64,000 bases of DNA from Saprospiraceae bacterium (GTDB lineage Bacteria > Bacteroidota > Bacteroidia > Chitinophagales > Saprospiraceae): NCBI GenBank assembly GCA_029212405.1, contig JARGNR010000010.1:1-64000 (forward strand), given 5' to 3'. Each line of letters starts with the position of its first letter. Position 1 is the stretch's first letter. A model generated the notes under the pieces. It worked only from the letters and a program-made list of their open reading frames with translations, did not search any database and was not told the origin of the DNA. Shown in pieces: positions 1 to 8,573 of this stretch. The position numbers and the translations under genes were made by a program.

Positions 1-281
1 GCCTCCAAATGTACTGTAATCACTTCCGCACCTGCATCTCGAAATTCTTCGATATACTTTTCTGGTTGTACAATCATTAAATGCACATCCAATGGCTTTG
101 TAGAGTGTTTCCCTATGGCCTTTACAATCGGTTGTCCAAAAGATATATTGGGCACAAAAACACCATCCATAACATCCACGTGCAACCAGTCCGCTTCACT
201 GGAATTAATGAGTTCGATATCTCTTTGTAAATTGGCAAAGTCTGCAGCTAAAATGGAAGGGGCAACTAAATGATTAGACAT
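1..281 (-). CDS. rpe: Ribulose-phosphate 3-epimerase, 3' end cut by window edge
   Basis: Interconverts ribulose-5-phosphate and xylulose-5-phosphate in the pentose phosphate pathway, in the cytoplasm. Only the first ~93 residues are in the window; the gene runs off the left edge. The visible part has the family opening SILAADFA at residues 9-16, the WLHVDVMDG strand with metal-binding His34 and Asp36, and DVHLMI with His67. The ATG at 279-281 is in the expected place, since the protein starts only eight residues before the first TIM-barrel strand motif. A promoter-like element lies about 35 bases upstream. The gene is monocistronic or first in its unit. Confidence 0.93.
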   Translation of the reverse strand, partial: MSNHLVAPSILAADFANLQRDIELINSSEADWLHVDVMDGVFVPNISFGQPIVKAIGKHSTKPLDVHLMIVQPEKYIEEFRDAGAEVITVHLE

Positions 282-316
282 GTATTTCTACTGTTTAAAA
301 AGTAAATTTAATTGCG

Positions 317-324
317 CAAAGGTA
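317..324 (-). promoter_or_regulatory. Candidate -7 promoter element for rpe
   Basis: Read on the minus strand this is TACCTTTG, an exact match to the Bacteroidota -7 consensus TAnnTTTG, 36 bases upstream of the rpe start codon. I see no TTG -33 element at the usual 17-23 base spacing, so this is a candidate only. Confidence 0.45.
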
Positions 325-408
325 AAAAAATAAGAATAAGTGTCTGATTTACTAAAGAACAATGATATCATTAATCTCTGCTCGTATGAAAAAGTAAAAT
401 GGTCTTAT

Positions 409-861
409 CTACTTAAAACTGATATCGTCATTTTTTTTGAGAACTTCCCAGGTATGGTCGGCCAGCAATTCACATTCCGCTATAAAAAGATAAGGTCCTT
501 TTGGTCCCCACTCTTCCGGTGAAATCATGGATAGGACCCAACTTTCATCCTTTTTCTCGTACACGTAATAGGTTTTATTGATAACCGGTTTAAATCCACA
601 ATCCGCTTTATAAATTCGTTCTGATATACTGATCCTATCATGTATTTCTTGAGCCTGTCGAATCAAAACCTCCACCTGATCTTTGATCTGTGTAAGCTGA
701 GAATCAGTTTGTTGATACATTGCCGTCATGGCATTTCCCTTAGTACGCCCTTTATCCAGCGGTTTTATTATGGCACTCCCTACATGATGTGCATAAGGTA
801 AGAGCCCAGGATTTTCGGCTACTTTATCAATATCAATACTGTCTTTATTACTTTTTTGCAT
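409..861 (-). CDS. DUF2452 family protein
   Basis: A 150-residue soluble protein with no signal peptide or membrane segment. The N-terminal half carries the stretch NPGLLPYAHHVGSAIIKP, which I recognise as typical of DUF2452, a family of unknown function in Bacteroidota and Proteobacteria. Next comes a helical part (TDSQLTQIKDQVEVLIRQAQ) and a C-terminal part rich in Tyr and Trp. Length is normal for the family. It lies between rpe and a cupin gene, all on the minus strand, with a 62-base gap to the cupin that may allow cotranscription. No biochemical role can be given. Confidence 0.75.
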   Translation of the reverse strand: MQKSNKDSIDIDKVAENPGLLPYAHHVGSAIIKPLDKGRTKGNAMTAMYQQTDSQLTQIKDQVEVLIRQAQEIHDRISISERIYKADCGFKPVINKTYYVYEKKDESWVLSMISPEEWGPKGPYLFIAECELLADHTWEVLKKNDDISFK

Positions 862-923
862 CTCCGTATACTAATGTTATCAATACAATACATGCAGACT
901 GAAAATGTTCTTTAATTCGCCTA

Positions 924-1283
924 CTATATTTTCTTATAGGAATCCACAGTTAACTCATGACGTACATCTCCAGTATGTTTTATTGCTTGTGGTTCAAACA
1001 ACATCAGCCAAACCTCCTCTTCTGCAATTGGCTTATGTTCTACACCCTTGGGAATAATCAACATTTCACCCGCCTCTAAAGTTCGCATACCATCTTCAAA
1101 ATCAATCTTTAATGATCCCTTTATAATGTAAAATAGTTCATCTTCATCCTTATGATTGTGCCAAACAAACTCTCCTTTCACCTTGGCAATTTTGACATCC
1201 TGCCCATTCAACTGGCCGATGATTCTAGGGCTCCAATGCTCTGAAAACAATCCAAACTTTTCATTTATATTGATTACATCCAT
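924..1283 (-). CDS. Small cupin-domain protein
   Basis: A 119-residue single-domain cupin. The first cupin motif is visible around residues 41-58 (VWHNHKDEDELFYIIKG), supplying two His and one Glu for a metal. The second is around residues 75-85 (MLIIPKGVEHKP) with one more His. This points to a metal-binding beta-barrel of the mannose-6-phosphate isomerase-like kind. The substrate cannot be predicted: small cupins include isomerases, dioxygenases and pure binding proteins. It is cytoplasmic, on the same strand as the DUF2452 and VOC genes, and separated from the latter by 126 bases. Confidence 0.85.
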   Translation of the reverse strand: MDVININEKFGLFSEHWSPRIIGQLNGQDVKIAKVKGEFVWHNHKDEDELFYIIKGSLKIDFEDGMRTLEAGEMLIIPKGVEHKPIAEEEVWLMLFEPQAIKHTGDVRHELTVDSYKKI

Positions 1284-1409
1284 ACTTTTTACTTTTATTT
1301 ATTAAATACAGTGGTTAAAAACGCATTGATAATTCCTATCCTATCTCGACTTGACGGGATGCATGATCATTTTAACCAACGTTTTTTTATCACTTCAATA
1401 TCACGCGAG

Positions 1410-1832
1410 CTAGGTCGCAAATAATTGTCCGAAATCTTTGAAGGACTTAAATTCTAGCGCATTCCCTGTAGGGTCATAAAAGAACATAGTCGCTTGCTCG
1501 CCAGGCAAGCCTTTAAAACGAATATACGGTTCGATTCCAAACTTGATTCCAGCCTCTTTTAATCGTTTTACCAACTCATGCCAAACATTCCACTCCAGCA
1601 CTACTCCAAAATGTGGAATAGGTACAGCATGACCATCTACTTCATTCGAAGATAATTCCCGATAGTCTTTTGCATGTTCATCAAAATGAATGACCAACTG
1701 ATGTCCAAAAAAATCAAAATCCACCCAATGCGTATCACTTCTGCCTTCTGAGCATCCGATAATTTCTCTATAAAATTTTCTGGCCTCTTCTAGGTTTGAC
1801 ACTGGAATAGCCAAATGAAATGGTGTTAACAT
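1410..1832 (-). CDS. VOC (glyoxalase/bleomycin-resistance) family protein
   Basis: A 140-residue protein of the vicinal oxygen chelate fold. It opens with FHLAIPVSNLEEARKFY and closes with FFYDPTGNALEFKSF, the two characteristic halves. Likely metal ligands are His6, a His in the GHQLVIHFD segment, a His in IPHFGVVLEW, and the Glu of ALEFKSF. The family includes dioxygenases, glyoxalases and resistance proteins. The His/Glu set and the PTGNALEF ending favour a metal-dependent enzyme over a binding protein, but no substrate is indicated. No operon partner is obvious, as 126 bases separate it from either neighbour. Confidence 0.88.
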   Translation of the reverse strand: MLTPFHLAIPVSNLEEARKFYREIIGCSEGRSDTHWVDFDFFGHQLVIHFDEHAKDYRELSSNEVDGHAVPIPHFGVVLEWNVWHELVKRLKEAGIKFGIEPYIRFKGLPGEQATMFFYDPTGNALEFKSFKDFGQLFAT

Positions 1833-1958
1833 GTATCCTATTTTAATACGTTATCCAAATTAAATACAAAATATGAAAATGTAAATAAAATGAGAGTAAG
1901 AGATGAGTTAAACAATGAAGTGATTTAAAAACAACAAGTAGATGTATTCTAGGAAAAA

Positions 1959-2540
1959 TTATTTATACATCGAACTGCCATCAATGTATTCCCACACTCT
2001 ATCGGGGACCAAATACTGTATGCTTTTATTCTCTTTGATTTGTTTACGTATGTAACTGGCTGAAATGGTAAGTAACGGTGCTTCCAAAATACGTATCTTT
2101 TCATGATCTTGCAAAACACCCAAATCATACCCAGGCCTTTGATAAACGTAGATAGCATGGTTTTCTAAAATCGCCTCATAGTTTTTCCACTTGTGAAACG
2201 TTCCCAAATTATCTCCTCCCATGATCAAACAAAACTCATGCGATGGGTATTTTTCATTGAGATAAGTAAGGGTGTCGATGGTATAAGAAGGCTTGTCTAA
2301 TCCAAATTCAATGTCCGACGCTTTGATTTTTAGGTTATCACCAATAGCCAGATTAACCAAGTACAAACGATCACGATCCTTGGCCAATGACTTTTTTTCT
2401 TTATGTGGATTATGAGGAGAAACGACCATCCAAATTTCATCCAGATCACTATGCTCCACCATATAATTTGCAATAATCATGTGGCCAACATGTACTGGAT
2501 TAAACGAACCAAAAAAAAGTCCAATTTTTTTACCTTTCAC
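1959..2540 (-). CDS. nadD: Nicotinate-nucleotide adenylyltransferase
   Basis: Transfers AMP from ATP to nicotinate mononucleotide, the penultimate step of NAD synthesis. The 193-residue protein has the nucleotidyltransferase opening GLFFGSFNPVHVGHM (the HxGH motif), the HNPHK segment, IMGGDNLGTFHKW, and the ISASYIRKQI motif near the C terminus that binds the nucleotide. The start codon is GTG at 2538-2540; the only upstream in-frame codons lack ATG, and the next internal ATG would destroy the HxGH motif. It sits 60 bases downstream of dnaN on the same strand and may be read from the dnaN promoter. Confidence 0.95.
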   Translation of the reverse strand: MKGKKIGLFFGSFNPVHVGHMIIANYMVEHSDLDEIWMVVSPHNPHKEKKSLAKDRDRLYLVNLAIGDNLKIKASDIEFGLDKPSYTIDTLTYLNEKYPSHEFCLIMGGDNLGTFHKWKNYEAILENHAIYVYQRPGYDLGVLQDHEKIRILEAPLLTISASYIRKQIKENKSIQYLVPDRVWEYIDGSSMYK

Positions 2541-2600
2541 TCGGTAGTTGAATTTTAAATTGAAGTTGTTGAATAATAAAAGTTGAAGATTCTACTTCTA

Positions 2601-3716
2601 TTAATTACTCATCATAACAGGCATCACTAGCATCAACAATTCCTCATTGTCTTTTTGCTCTGCTGGCAATAATATCCCTGCTCTATTTGGAGTAGATAGA
2701 TTTAAAGTAACCTCCTTGGATTCAAGAACACCCAACATTTCTCCCAAAAATTTAGCGTTAAACCCTATGGTCATTGGTTCTCCAGAATATTCACAAGATA
2801 ATTGCTCTGTAGCCTCATTCGAAAAGTCTAAATCCTGAGCAGAAATAGTCAAACTATTTTCATTGATATTAAGGATGACTTGATTGGTTGTCTTATTGGC
2901 ATAAATAGCAATCCTTTTTAAAGAATTTTGGAAATCTCTTCTTCCTAGTGCCAAGACATTTGGATTTTCAACAGGAATTACTGCATTATAATCAGGATAT
3001 TTAGCATCCACCAATCTACAAATCACTTTGGTATCGTCGAATGTGAAAAATGCATTTTTATTATTGTAACTCAAACTTACTTCTCCCTCTGAACTTAATG
3101 CATTCTTTAATAAATTCAATGCCTTCTTAGGTATGATAAATGAAGCTGTATTTTCACTTGAAGTTCCTCCAAATGTATACTTCACTAATTTATGTGCATC
3201 TGTCGCTACAAAAATCACTTTATTAAAGTCAACTTGAACAAAAACTCCCGTCATTGCCTGTCTCAATTCATCGTTACTTGTTGCAAATAAAGTTTTGGCG
3301 ATTGCTTCAGACAAGATTTTAGTTGTCAGGCGAATATTATTGACATTGTCTTCTTCAGGCATTTGTGGAAACTCATCAGGAGTATCTCCAGCCAACTTAT
3401 ATTCACCGTAGGAAGATTTTAATGTAATCCCGTTGGTCTCTGTATCCAATACAAAAGTGATGGGCTGCTCAGGCAATGCTTTTAATGTTTCTAATAAGAT
3501 TTTAGCTGGAACGGCTATTCGTCCTGCCTCACTTGCCAACACTTCCAACTTTGAAGTAATAGTTGTTTCTAAATTTGTTGAAGTTATTGTCAACGTATTG
3601 TCTTTAAGGTCAAACAGAAAATCCTCCAGTATTGGCAACACTGGGTTGGGATTAATCGCACCACTTGCGATTTGTAATTGACTCAACAATTCAGAGGATG
3701 ATACTTCAAATTTCAT
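2601..3716 (-). CDS. dnaN: DNA polymerase III beta subunit (sliding clamp)
   Basis: The ring-shaped processivity clamp of replication. It is 371 residues long if started at the ATG at 3714-3716 (MKFEVSSSELLSQLQIASG), matching the usual Bacteroidota length. A longer in-frame start 20 codons upstream adds a tail that does not resemble the family, so I chose the internal one. Family segments visible are NPVLPILEDFLF near the N terminus and the C-terminal LLMLVMPVMM, the equivalent of the peptide-binding P-M-R/M-L ending. A -7 promoter element lies upstream and a strong terminator separates it from the amidohydrolase unit. Confidence 0.96.
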   Translation of the reverse strand: MKFEVSSSELLSQLQIASGAINPNPVLPILEDFLFDLKDNTLTITSTNLETTITSKLEVLASEAGRIAVPAKILLETLKALPEQPITFVLDTETNGITLKSSYGEYKLAGDTPDEFPQMPEEDNVNNIRLTTKILSEAIAKTLFATSNDELRQAMTGVFVQVDFNKVIFVATDAHKLVKYTFGGTSSENTASFIIPKKALNLLKNALSSEGEVSLSYNNKNAFFTFDDTKVICRLVDAKYPDYNAVIPVENPNVLALGRRDFQNSLKRIAIYANKTTNQVILNINENSLTISAQDLDFSNEATEQLSCEYSGEPMTIGFNAKFLGEMLGVLESKEVTLNLSTPNRAGILLPAEQKDNEELLMLVMPVMMSN

Positions 3717-3789
3717 AACACTATTTTTATTTTCATCAGAATGGGCCAATAAGACCGATTCTTGAAAAGCATTCATTTCGTAAAGATTG

Positions 3790-3797
3790 CAAAAATA
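3790..3797 (-). promoter_or_regulatory. Candidate -7 promoter element for dnaN
   Basis: Minus-strand TATTTTTG matches TAnnTTTG and lies 74 bases upstream of the chosen dnaN start, between that start and the terminator of the preceding unit. A -33 TTG at standard spacing is not clear. Confidence 0.5.
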
Positions 3798-3845
3798 ATG
3801 CTTTTAACCAGATTCTTAATTTTTATACTCTTAAAATCCAAAAAG

Positions 3846-3880
3846 AAAAGAACTTGATTTGTAACAAATCAAGTTCTTTT
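3846..3880 (-). terminator. Perfect 16-bp stem terminator after the amidohydrolase genes
   Basis: A perfect inverted repeat with 16-base arms and a 3-base loop (TAA). The arm ends are A/T runs, giving U tracts on either strand. It lies 26 bases after the stop codon of the last amidohydrolase gene and before the dnaN promoter, so it should insulate the two units and may act in both directions. Confidence 0.88.
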
Positions 3881-3905
3881 CCAATTTTATGTATAATTTC
3901 TTTAA

Positions 3906-5201
3906 TTATTTGCCTGCTCCTGGATCTCTTTCCAAAAATTCATCGTACAATAATGTATGTCGACTTTCCATCGGCACCTTATATCCATTAATGAATAAGT
4001 GCTCGATTTGAGTTTTTGTCTCAAATGGGTCTCCATTTGAAATAAAGATATTCGCTATTTTACCTTTCTCCAAGCTACCTAACTGATCTGAAACACCCAA
4101 TATTTCTGCTGGAATTATAGTGATCGATTTTAAGGCCTCTTCTACACCCATTCCATATGCTGCTGCAAACCCCGCATTAAAAGGTAAATTTCTTACATTT
4201 TCCGTTTCATTGGATCGTATGGCAACTTTAACCCCTGCTTTATGCATAATAGAAGGGTTTTTATAAGAGACATCGTAACTAGCAGATGATCTTCCTGGTA
4301 CAGACAACACAGGTCCAGTAATTACAGGAATTCCAGATTTTGCCAATTCTTTTGCAACTCTATATCCTTCAGATACTCCTGTAAAGATTACATCAAGTTT
4401 ATTCTTTTCTACCCATTTGATTGCTGCTTTGATATCATTATCTTTATTCACTTCAATCATTAATTTTGCTTCACCTCGTACAATTGGCATCAATGCTTCC
4501 ATTTGAGGATTAAAGTCATCCATTTTTTGATTGGTTGCTTTTGCAGCTGAATCAATTGCAGCATATTGCCTTGCCTTATCCCAGATATCATTCATCTTCT
4601 TCATCGCTTTTTCACCGTCCTTTTTGATATCCTCAGGCTTTCTTCGATCCCATCTTCCTCTTTTACCCGTAGAAGGGAAATTCATTTGAACAGCCTTAAA
4701 CCCAGCAAACATTTGATTCGGAGTATATCCGTGCAAATTGATCAATGCTGCAGTTCCAGGAAACAACCCACCTGCCGTTTTGGAAATAACAGAAGTAACT
4801 CCATTCGTTCTTGTTACAGGAATAGCCACTGAATTGGGGTTTACAGCTGTCAATGCTTGCATATGAGGTGTAAAATCTCCTAATTCTCGATAATCCTGAG
4901 TCAAAGAAATAGACCCGACTTCTGACAATCCTAGATTGGTGCCACCATCGATAAACCCTGGATAGACATGCATACCAGTACACATTATGGTAGTAGACCC
5001 TGCGTCCATTTGAGTGATTGTTCCAATCTCAGCAATCTTCCCATCTTTAATTAATAAATCTCCTTGAATAGTGCCATTTGTCACCGTATGGAGGGTAGCA
5101 TCTTTAAGTAAAAATGTACCTTTTTGAGATTTGTTGACCATTTGTGCTTCAGCAGAAAAGCCAAAAACGATGAAGATCAACAGTATATATAATTTATTCA
5201 T
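3906..5201 (-). CDS. Secreted amidohydrolase-like protein, metal site degenerate
   Basis: A 431-residue exported protein with signal peptide (MNKLYILLIFIVFGFSAEAQ) and an amidohydrolase/imidazolonepropionase-like fold. Family framework segments are present: MHVYPGFIDGGTNLG near residue 95, GVKVAIRSNE, and the C-terminal LGSLEKGKIANIFISNGDPF. The HxH metal motif that should follow PGFID is replaced by GGT, and the later His ligands are not evident, so the metal site is probably lost. It is the last gene of a three-gene unit with two paralogues; 28 bases separate it from the next. It may be a non-catalytic partner or bind ligand only. Confidence 0.85.
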   Translation of the reverse strand: MNKLYILLIFIVFGFSAEAQMVNKSQKGTFLLKDATLHTVTNGTIQGDLLIKDGKIAEIGTITQMDAGSTTIMCTGMHVYPGFIDGGTNLGLSEVGSISLTQDYRELGDFTPHMQALTAVNPNSVAIPVTRTNGVTSVISKTAGGLFPGTAALINLHGYTPNQMFAGFKAVQMNFPSTGKRGRWDRRKPEDIKKDGEKAMKKMNDIWDKARQYAAIDSAAKATNQKMDDFNPQMEALMPIVRGEAKLMIEVNKDNDIKAAIKWVEKNKLDVIFTGVSEGYRVAKELAKSGIPVITGPVLSVPGRSSASYDVSYKNPSIMHKAGVKVAIRSNETENVRNLPFNAGFAAAYGMGVEEALKSITIIPAEILGVSDQLGSLEKGKIANIFISNGDPFETKTQIEHLFINGYKVPMESRHTLLYDEFLERDPGAGK

Positions 5202-5229
5202 TTTATTTAATTTTATTTGACCAGATCAA

Positions 5230-6597
5230 TTAATGCTTGTGTGTTTCTCCTAGAAATAATTCAGAAAAAACATCTTGCATACATCTATCTTCATCTTCAC
5301 TATCTAATTCAATAAAGCTATCTTGAAATTTTTCTTCTGGATCAATATCAATCCGCATATCGTCTGGATCATTTTCAATGTCAAATTTCACCACACCGTC
5401 AACTATTGTCATTTGCGGTATAGCATAAATTGAAAGTGGATGAGCGTTAAAAATCGCAATATCTCCATCTTTCCCTACTTCTAAAGACCCAACTCTATCG
5501 TCGATACCTAACTGTATAGCAGGATTAATGGTGATGAGTTTCAATGCTTCGTTGTCAGATAGATCTCCGTATCGTTGTGTTTTGGCAGCTTCATGATATA
5601 AATGACGAATCAATTCACCAGAATCTGAATTAATAGAAGTCACTACCCCATTTCTAGAAAGTATAGCTGCATTGTATGCAGTACTGTAGTAAACTTCAAA
5701 TTTATACGCCCACCAATCTGAAAATACAGAGGCTCCAGCTCCAAACTGTGCCAATTCTGGTGCAACTTTAAATCCTTCATTTACGTGTTGAAAACAAATT
5801 TTCTTTACTCCAAAATCAGAAAGAACATTCATCAACATTAAAATTTCATCTGCTCTATAAGAGTGACAATGAATAATAATTTCACCGTTTAAGATATCCT
5901 TCATAGTTTCCATCCGTCTACTATAAACTGGCGGAGTTTTTGTTTTTCCAGAATTAAAATCTGCCCAATCTTTCTTATACATCTCTGCTTCAGCAAATGC
6001 TTTTCTAAATACTTGCTCCACTCCCATACGTGTGTTTGGAGTAATATTTCTTCCTTCACCGTGCACCCGCATTGGGTTTTCTCCAAGTGCAAATTTAATA
6101 GTTCTCGGTGCTCCTTGCATTCTTAATTCATCTGGGTCCCAAGTACCGTATCTATGCTTAATCGTTTCACACTCTCCACCCACAGCATTGGCTGATCCAT
6201 GCATCGCATGAGAAATGGTTACTCCACCTGCCAGTGCTCTATAAATAGCAACATCCTGAGGGTCTAACCCATCCCCAACAAAGACTTCTGATGTCACTGG
6301 ATTTGTTGCTTCATTTACCGTCTCTAATGCAATATGAGAATGTGCATCAATAATACCAGGCATAACAAATTTCCCTGTAGCATCAATAGTTTTAGCATTT
6401 TCAGGTGCTTTAATTCCTTTTCCTATTTTCTTTATTTTCCCATTGGTAACAAGAACATCTGTATTCTCTTTGACCCCATCAGAAATGGTAATCACTGTCC
6501 CGTTTTTAATGAGAATGTTGCCCATTTCTTGTGCTTGACTTGAAAAAGCTAAGGCAAATACACAAAGGACTAATATATATTTATTCATTTTTTTCAT
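5230..6597 (-). CDS. Secreted amidohydrolase, apparently catalytic
   Basis: A 455-residue exported metal-dependent hydrolase (signal MKKMNKYILVLCVFALAFSSQAQ). Unlike its two neighbours it keeps the canonical ligands: HSH in GIIDAHSHIALE, a His pair in IIHCHSY, a His in CFQHVNEG and Asp in INSDSGEL. The C-terminal framework LGIDDRVGSLEVGKDGDIAIF is intact. The substrate is unknown; similar proteins are annotated as imidazolonepropionase-like or peptidase-like. The C terminus is a Met/Asp/Glu-rich tail ending in ETHKH. A start nine bases downstream (ATG at 6586-6588) is also possible. It is the middle gene of the unit, 28 bases after its upstream partner. Confidence 0.9.
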   Translation of the reverse strand: MKKMNKYILVLCVFALAFSSQAQEMGNILIKNGTVITISDGVKENTDVLVTNGKIKKIGKGIKAPENAKTIDATGKFVMPGIIDAHSHIALETVNEATNPVTSEVFVGDGLDPQDVAIYRALAGGVTISHAMHGSANAVGGECETIKHRYGTWDPDELRMQGAPRTIKFALGENPMRVHGEGRNITPNTRMGVEQVFRKAFAEAEMYKKDWADFNSGKTKTPPVYSRRMETMKDILNGEIIIHCHSYRADEILMLMNVLSDFGVKKICFQHVNEGFKVAPELAQFGAGASVFSDWWAYKFEVYYSTAYNAAILSRNGVVTSINSDSGELIRHLYHEAAKTQRYGDLSDNEALKLITINPAIQLGIDDRVGSLEVGKDGDIAIFNAHPLSIYAIPQMTIVDGVVKFDIENDPDDMRIDIDPEEKFQDSFIELDSEDEDRCMQDVFSELFLGETHKH

Positions 6598-6625
6598 TTT
6601 AATGTTTGAAATTAAGTGGTCTCAG

Positions 6626-8386
6626 TTACTTTGGACCATCCTTTAATGAGCCTGTCATTGGAAATGAACCAAATTCAGCAACTGAAACAGATCCTTCAAA
6701 ATCTGTACCTTCCAATGTAACATCTATGGAATAAGGTATTCCCTCCACATTGATATCAAACGTTAAATTGTTCCCGTCCAAATCTATATTTGTAGCGTCA
6801 ACAAAATCTTCAGGTTCATCTGCACTATTGATTCTAATCGTTAAATTATCATCACTTCCATCAACAATCATGATACCTGTTTGAGTATCGTTGGGTACTT
6901 CTACTGTATAATTCCATGTACCTATAACTGAAACATCATCCCCCTTGCTTCCCTTTTTCTTTTTCTTCTTTTCCTTAAATTCTTTTAGTCCACCATCGTT
7001 AAAGACATACTTAATTTTTGATTCTTTGTCAAAAAAGGACTTGTCTGTAATAAAGATATTAGCAATTTTTCCTTGTTCCACCGTTCCTGCAACATTCGAG
7101 ATTCCGAGTAAAGAAGCTGGATTTGTAGTTAATGCTGCCAACGCGCCTTTTTCTGACAGTCCCCCTTCTACCATTCTCAATAGATTTGGCTTTATTTCTT
7201 TTGTTTTTGTATCTAAAGACGACAAGCTAAATGCAATCCCTTTCTTTTCAAATAACGCGGCTTGCCCTACGTATTCATCGTGAGATTTCTTTTTCTTTGC
7301 CTTCATCATTGCTAGAGCGGGATCCTCTTCTTTTTTCTTTTTCTTCTTTTTCTTCTCTTTCTTTTTCTCGCCTTCTTCTTTCTCTCCACTCTTCTCTTCT
7401 TTTTCTGCGTCTTCTTTATCTTCCTCCTTTTCTTCTTCTGGATCTTCAATTTTCTCTGGTAAATGCATTGATAAAACAACTGAATGTTTACCAGCTACAA
7501 TTTCATCCATTAAAGGCCATCCTTGACGTACGCCAGTCAGCACCATTTTAAAACCAAGCTCATTATTTAAAATCAATGCACGATTTACATCCCTAACTTT
7601 TGCTGTATAAAAGAATACAGGCATTTGTTTATTCACAACAGGAAACATTGCCCCCAGTTCTGCAGAATGATTTGGCTTGGTTAATCCTTTAGGTTGCATG
7701 TTGTACGACTTCAGGTAGGTATTACTATACTCAGCATTTTTATACAAATCTCTAAACTGCGACATCACTCCAATCGTCGTTGCAGGAAACATCCCTCTGG
7801 CAGGTTTAAATTGAGTAAATAATGAAGTGTTTTCCTTAACTAATGTTTCATCTGTTGCTCCACTTCCTGTGGTTAGAATACTTCCTTGCCCGGGTAACAT
7901 TCTTCCTCTCGGAACTACATGAACAAACCCGAAACCCAAATCTCTCAATTCGGCCATAGATTTATCCAACTTTTCTCCAATTGCCTCACGAACTGTTTTT
8001 TGAGGAGTGATTCCCGCTAATTTTTTTGGCGGATTTCCTGGATTTTTAACTCTTGGACGATCTTTTTTTTCTTCTTCCTTAATACCTGCATGAGAACATG
8101 CATCGATAAATCCCGCATATACATACATGGAATCTGCATCAATGACTTTGGCATCAAAAGGAATTTCGACATTCGGCCCAACGGATTGAATGAGTCCGTC
8201 TTTAATTAATACTGAAGTATTGGGTAAAACCATACCCGGTTTTTGAACGACAAACGCATTCTTGATATAATACGTATTGGTTACTTCTTTGGCATCGTTG
8301 CTATTTTGTGCAAATCCTATATTTACAAAGAACATGCACAAAAAAAGACCTAGCAATTCCAGCTTAAAATGTTTGGATTTGGTCAT
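6626..8386 (-). CDS. Secreted amidohydrolase-like protein with charged insert and C-terminal beta domain
   Basis: A 586-residue exported protein, first gene of the three-gene unit. Residues 1-26 are a signal peptide. The amidohydrolase fold follows (YVYAGFIDACSHAGI, where the HxH position reads CSH, so one ligand is missing). A segment of about 45 residues around 310-355 is almost all Glu, Lys and Asp, ending in a run of eight Lys. Framework segments LGISNVAGTVEQGKIANIFI follow. A second Lys-rich run (EKKKKKKGSKGDD) leads to a ~100-residue C-terminal beta-rich domain ending GSFPMTGSLKDGPK. Loss of a metal ligand suggests altered or no hydrolysis. Confidence 0.85.
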   Translation of the reverse strand: MTKSKHFKLELLGLFLCMFFVNIGFAQNSNDAKEVTNTYYIKNAFVVQKPGMVLPNTSVLIKDGLIQSVGPNVEIPFDAKVIDADSMYVYAGFIDACSHAGIKEEEKKDRPRVKNPGNPPKKLAGITPQKTVREAIGEKLDKSMAELRDLGFGFVHVVPRGRMLPGQGSILTTGSGATDETLVKENTSLFTQFKPARGMFPATTIGVMSQFRDLYKNAEYSNTYLKSYNMQPKGLTKPNHSAELGAMFPVVNKQMPVFFYTAKVRDVNRALILNNELGFKMVLTGVRQGWPLMDEIVAGKHSVVLSMHLPEKIEDPEEEKEEDKEDAEKEEKSGEKEEGEKKKEKKKKKKKKEEDPALAMMKAKKKKSHDEYVGQAALFEKKGIAFSLSSLDTKTKEIKPNLLRMVEGGLSEKGALAALTTNPASLLGISNVAGTVEQGKIANIFITDKSFFDKESKIKYVFNDGGLKEFKEKKKKKKGSKGDDVSVIGTWNYTVEVPNDTQTGIMIVDGSDDNLTIRINSADEPEDFVDATNIDLDGNNLTFDINVEGIPYSIDVTLEGTDFEGSVSVAEFGSFPMTGSLKDGPK

Positions 8387-8573
8387 ATATTCTAATTTTA
8401 AAATTTTTGATGGCGGAAGATAATAAATTGATATTCCGAAATAGTTTTAAAATCAGAAAAATATATGAATAACTTTATGTTGACCTAAATAAAATGAATA
8501 GTTAGCAATACCAATGAATCAACTTCAGTCAATAGCATAGTTCATCCATACCGCTCCTAAAACACGTAACTAT

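Noticed and set aside
3866-3880. Attenuator or riboswitch in front of dnaN
   Set aside because: The perfect stem lies upstream of the dnaN -7 element, so it is outside the dnaN transcript and best read as terminator of the preceding unit.
6945-7551. Two plus-strand ORFs rich in Phe, Leu and Ser
   Set aside because: They are the reverse complement of the Lys/Glu-rich insert of the 586-residue protein.
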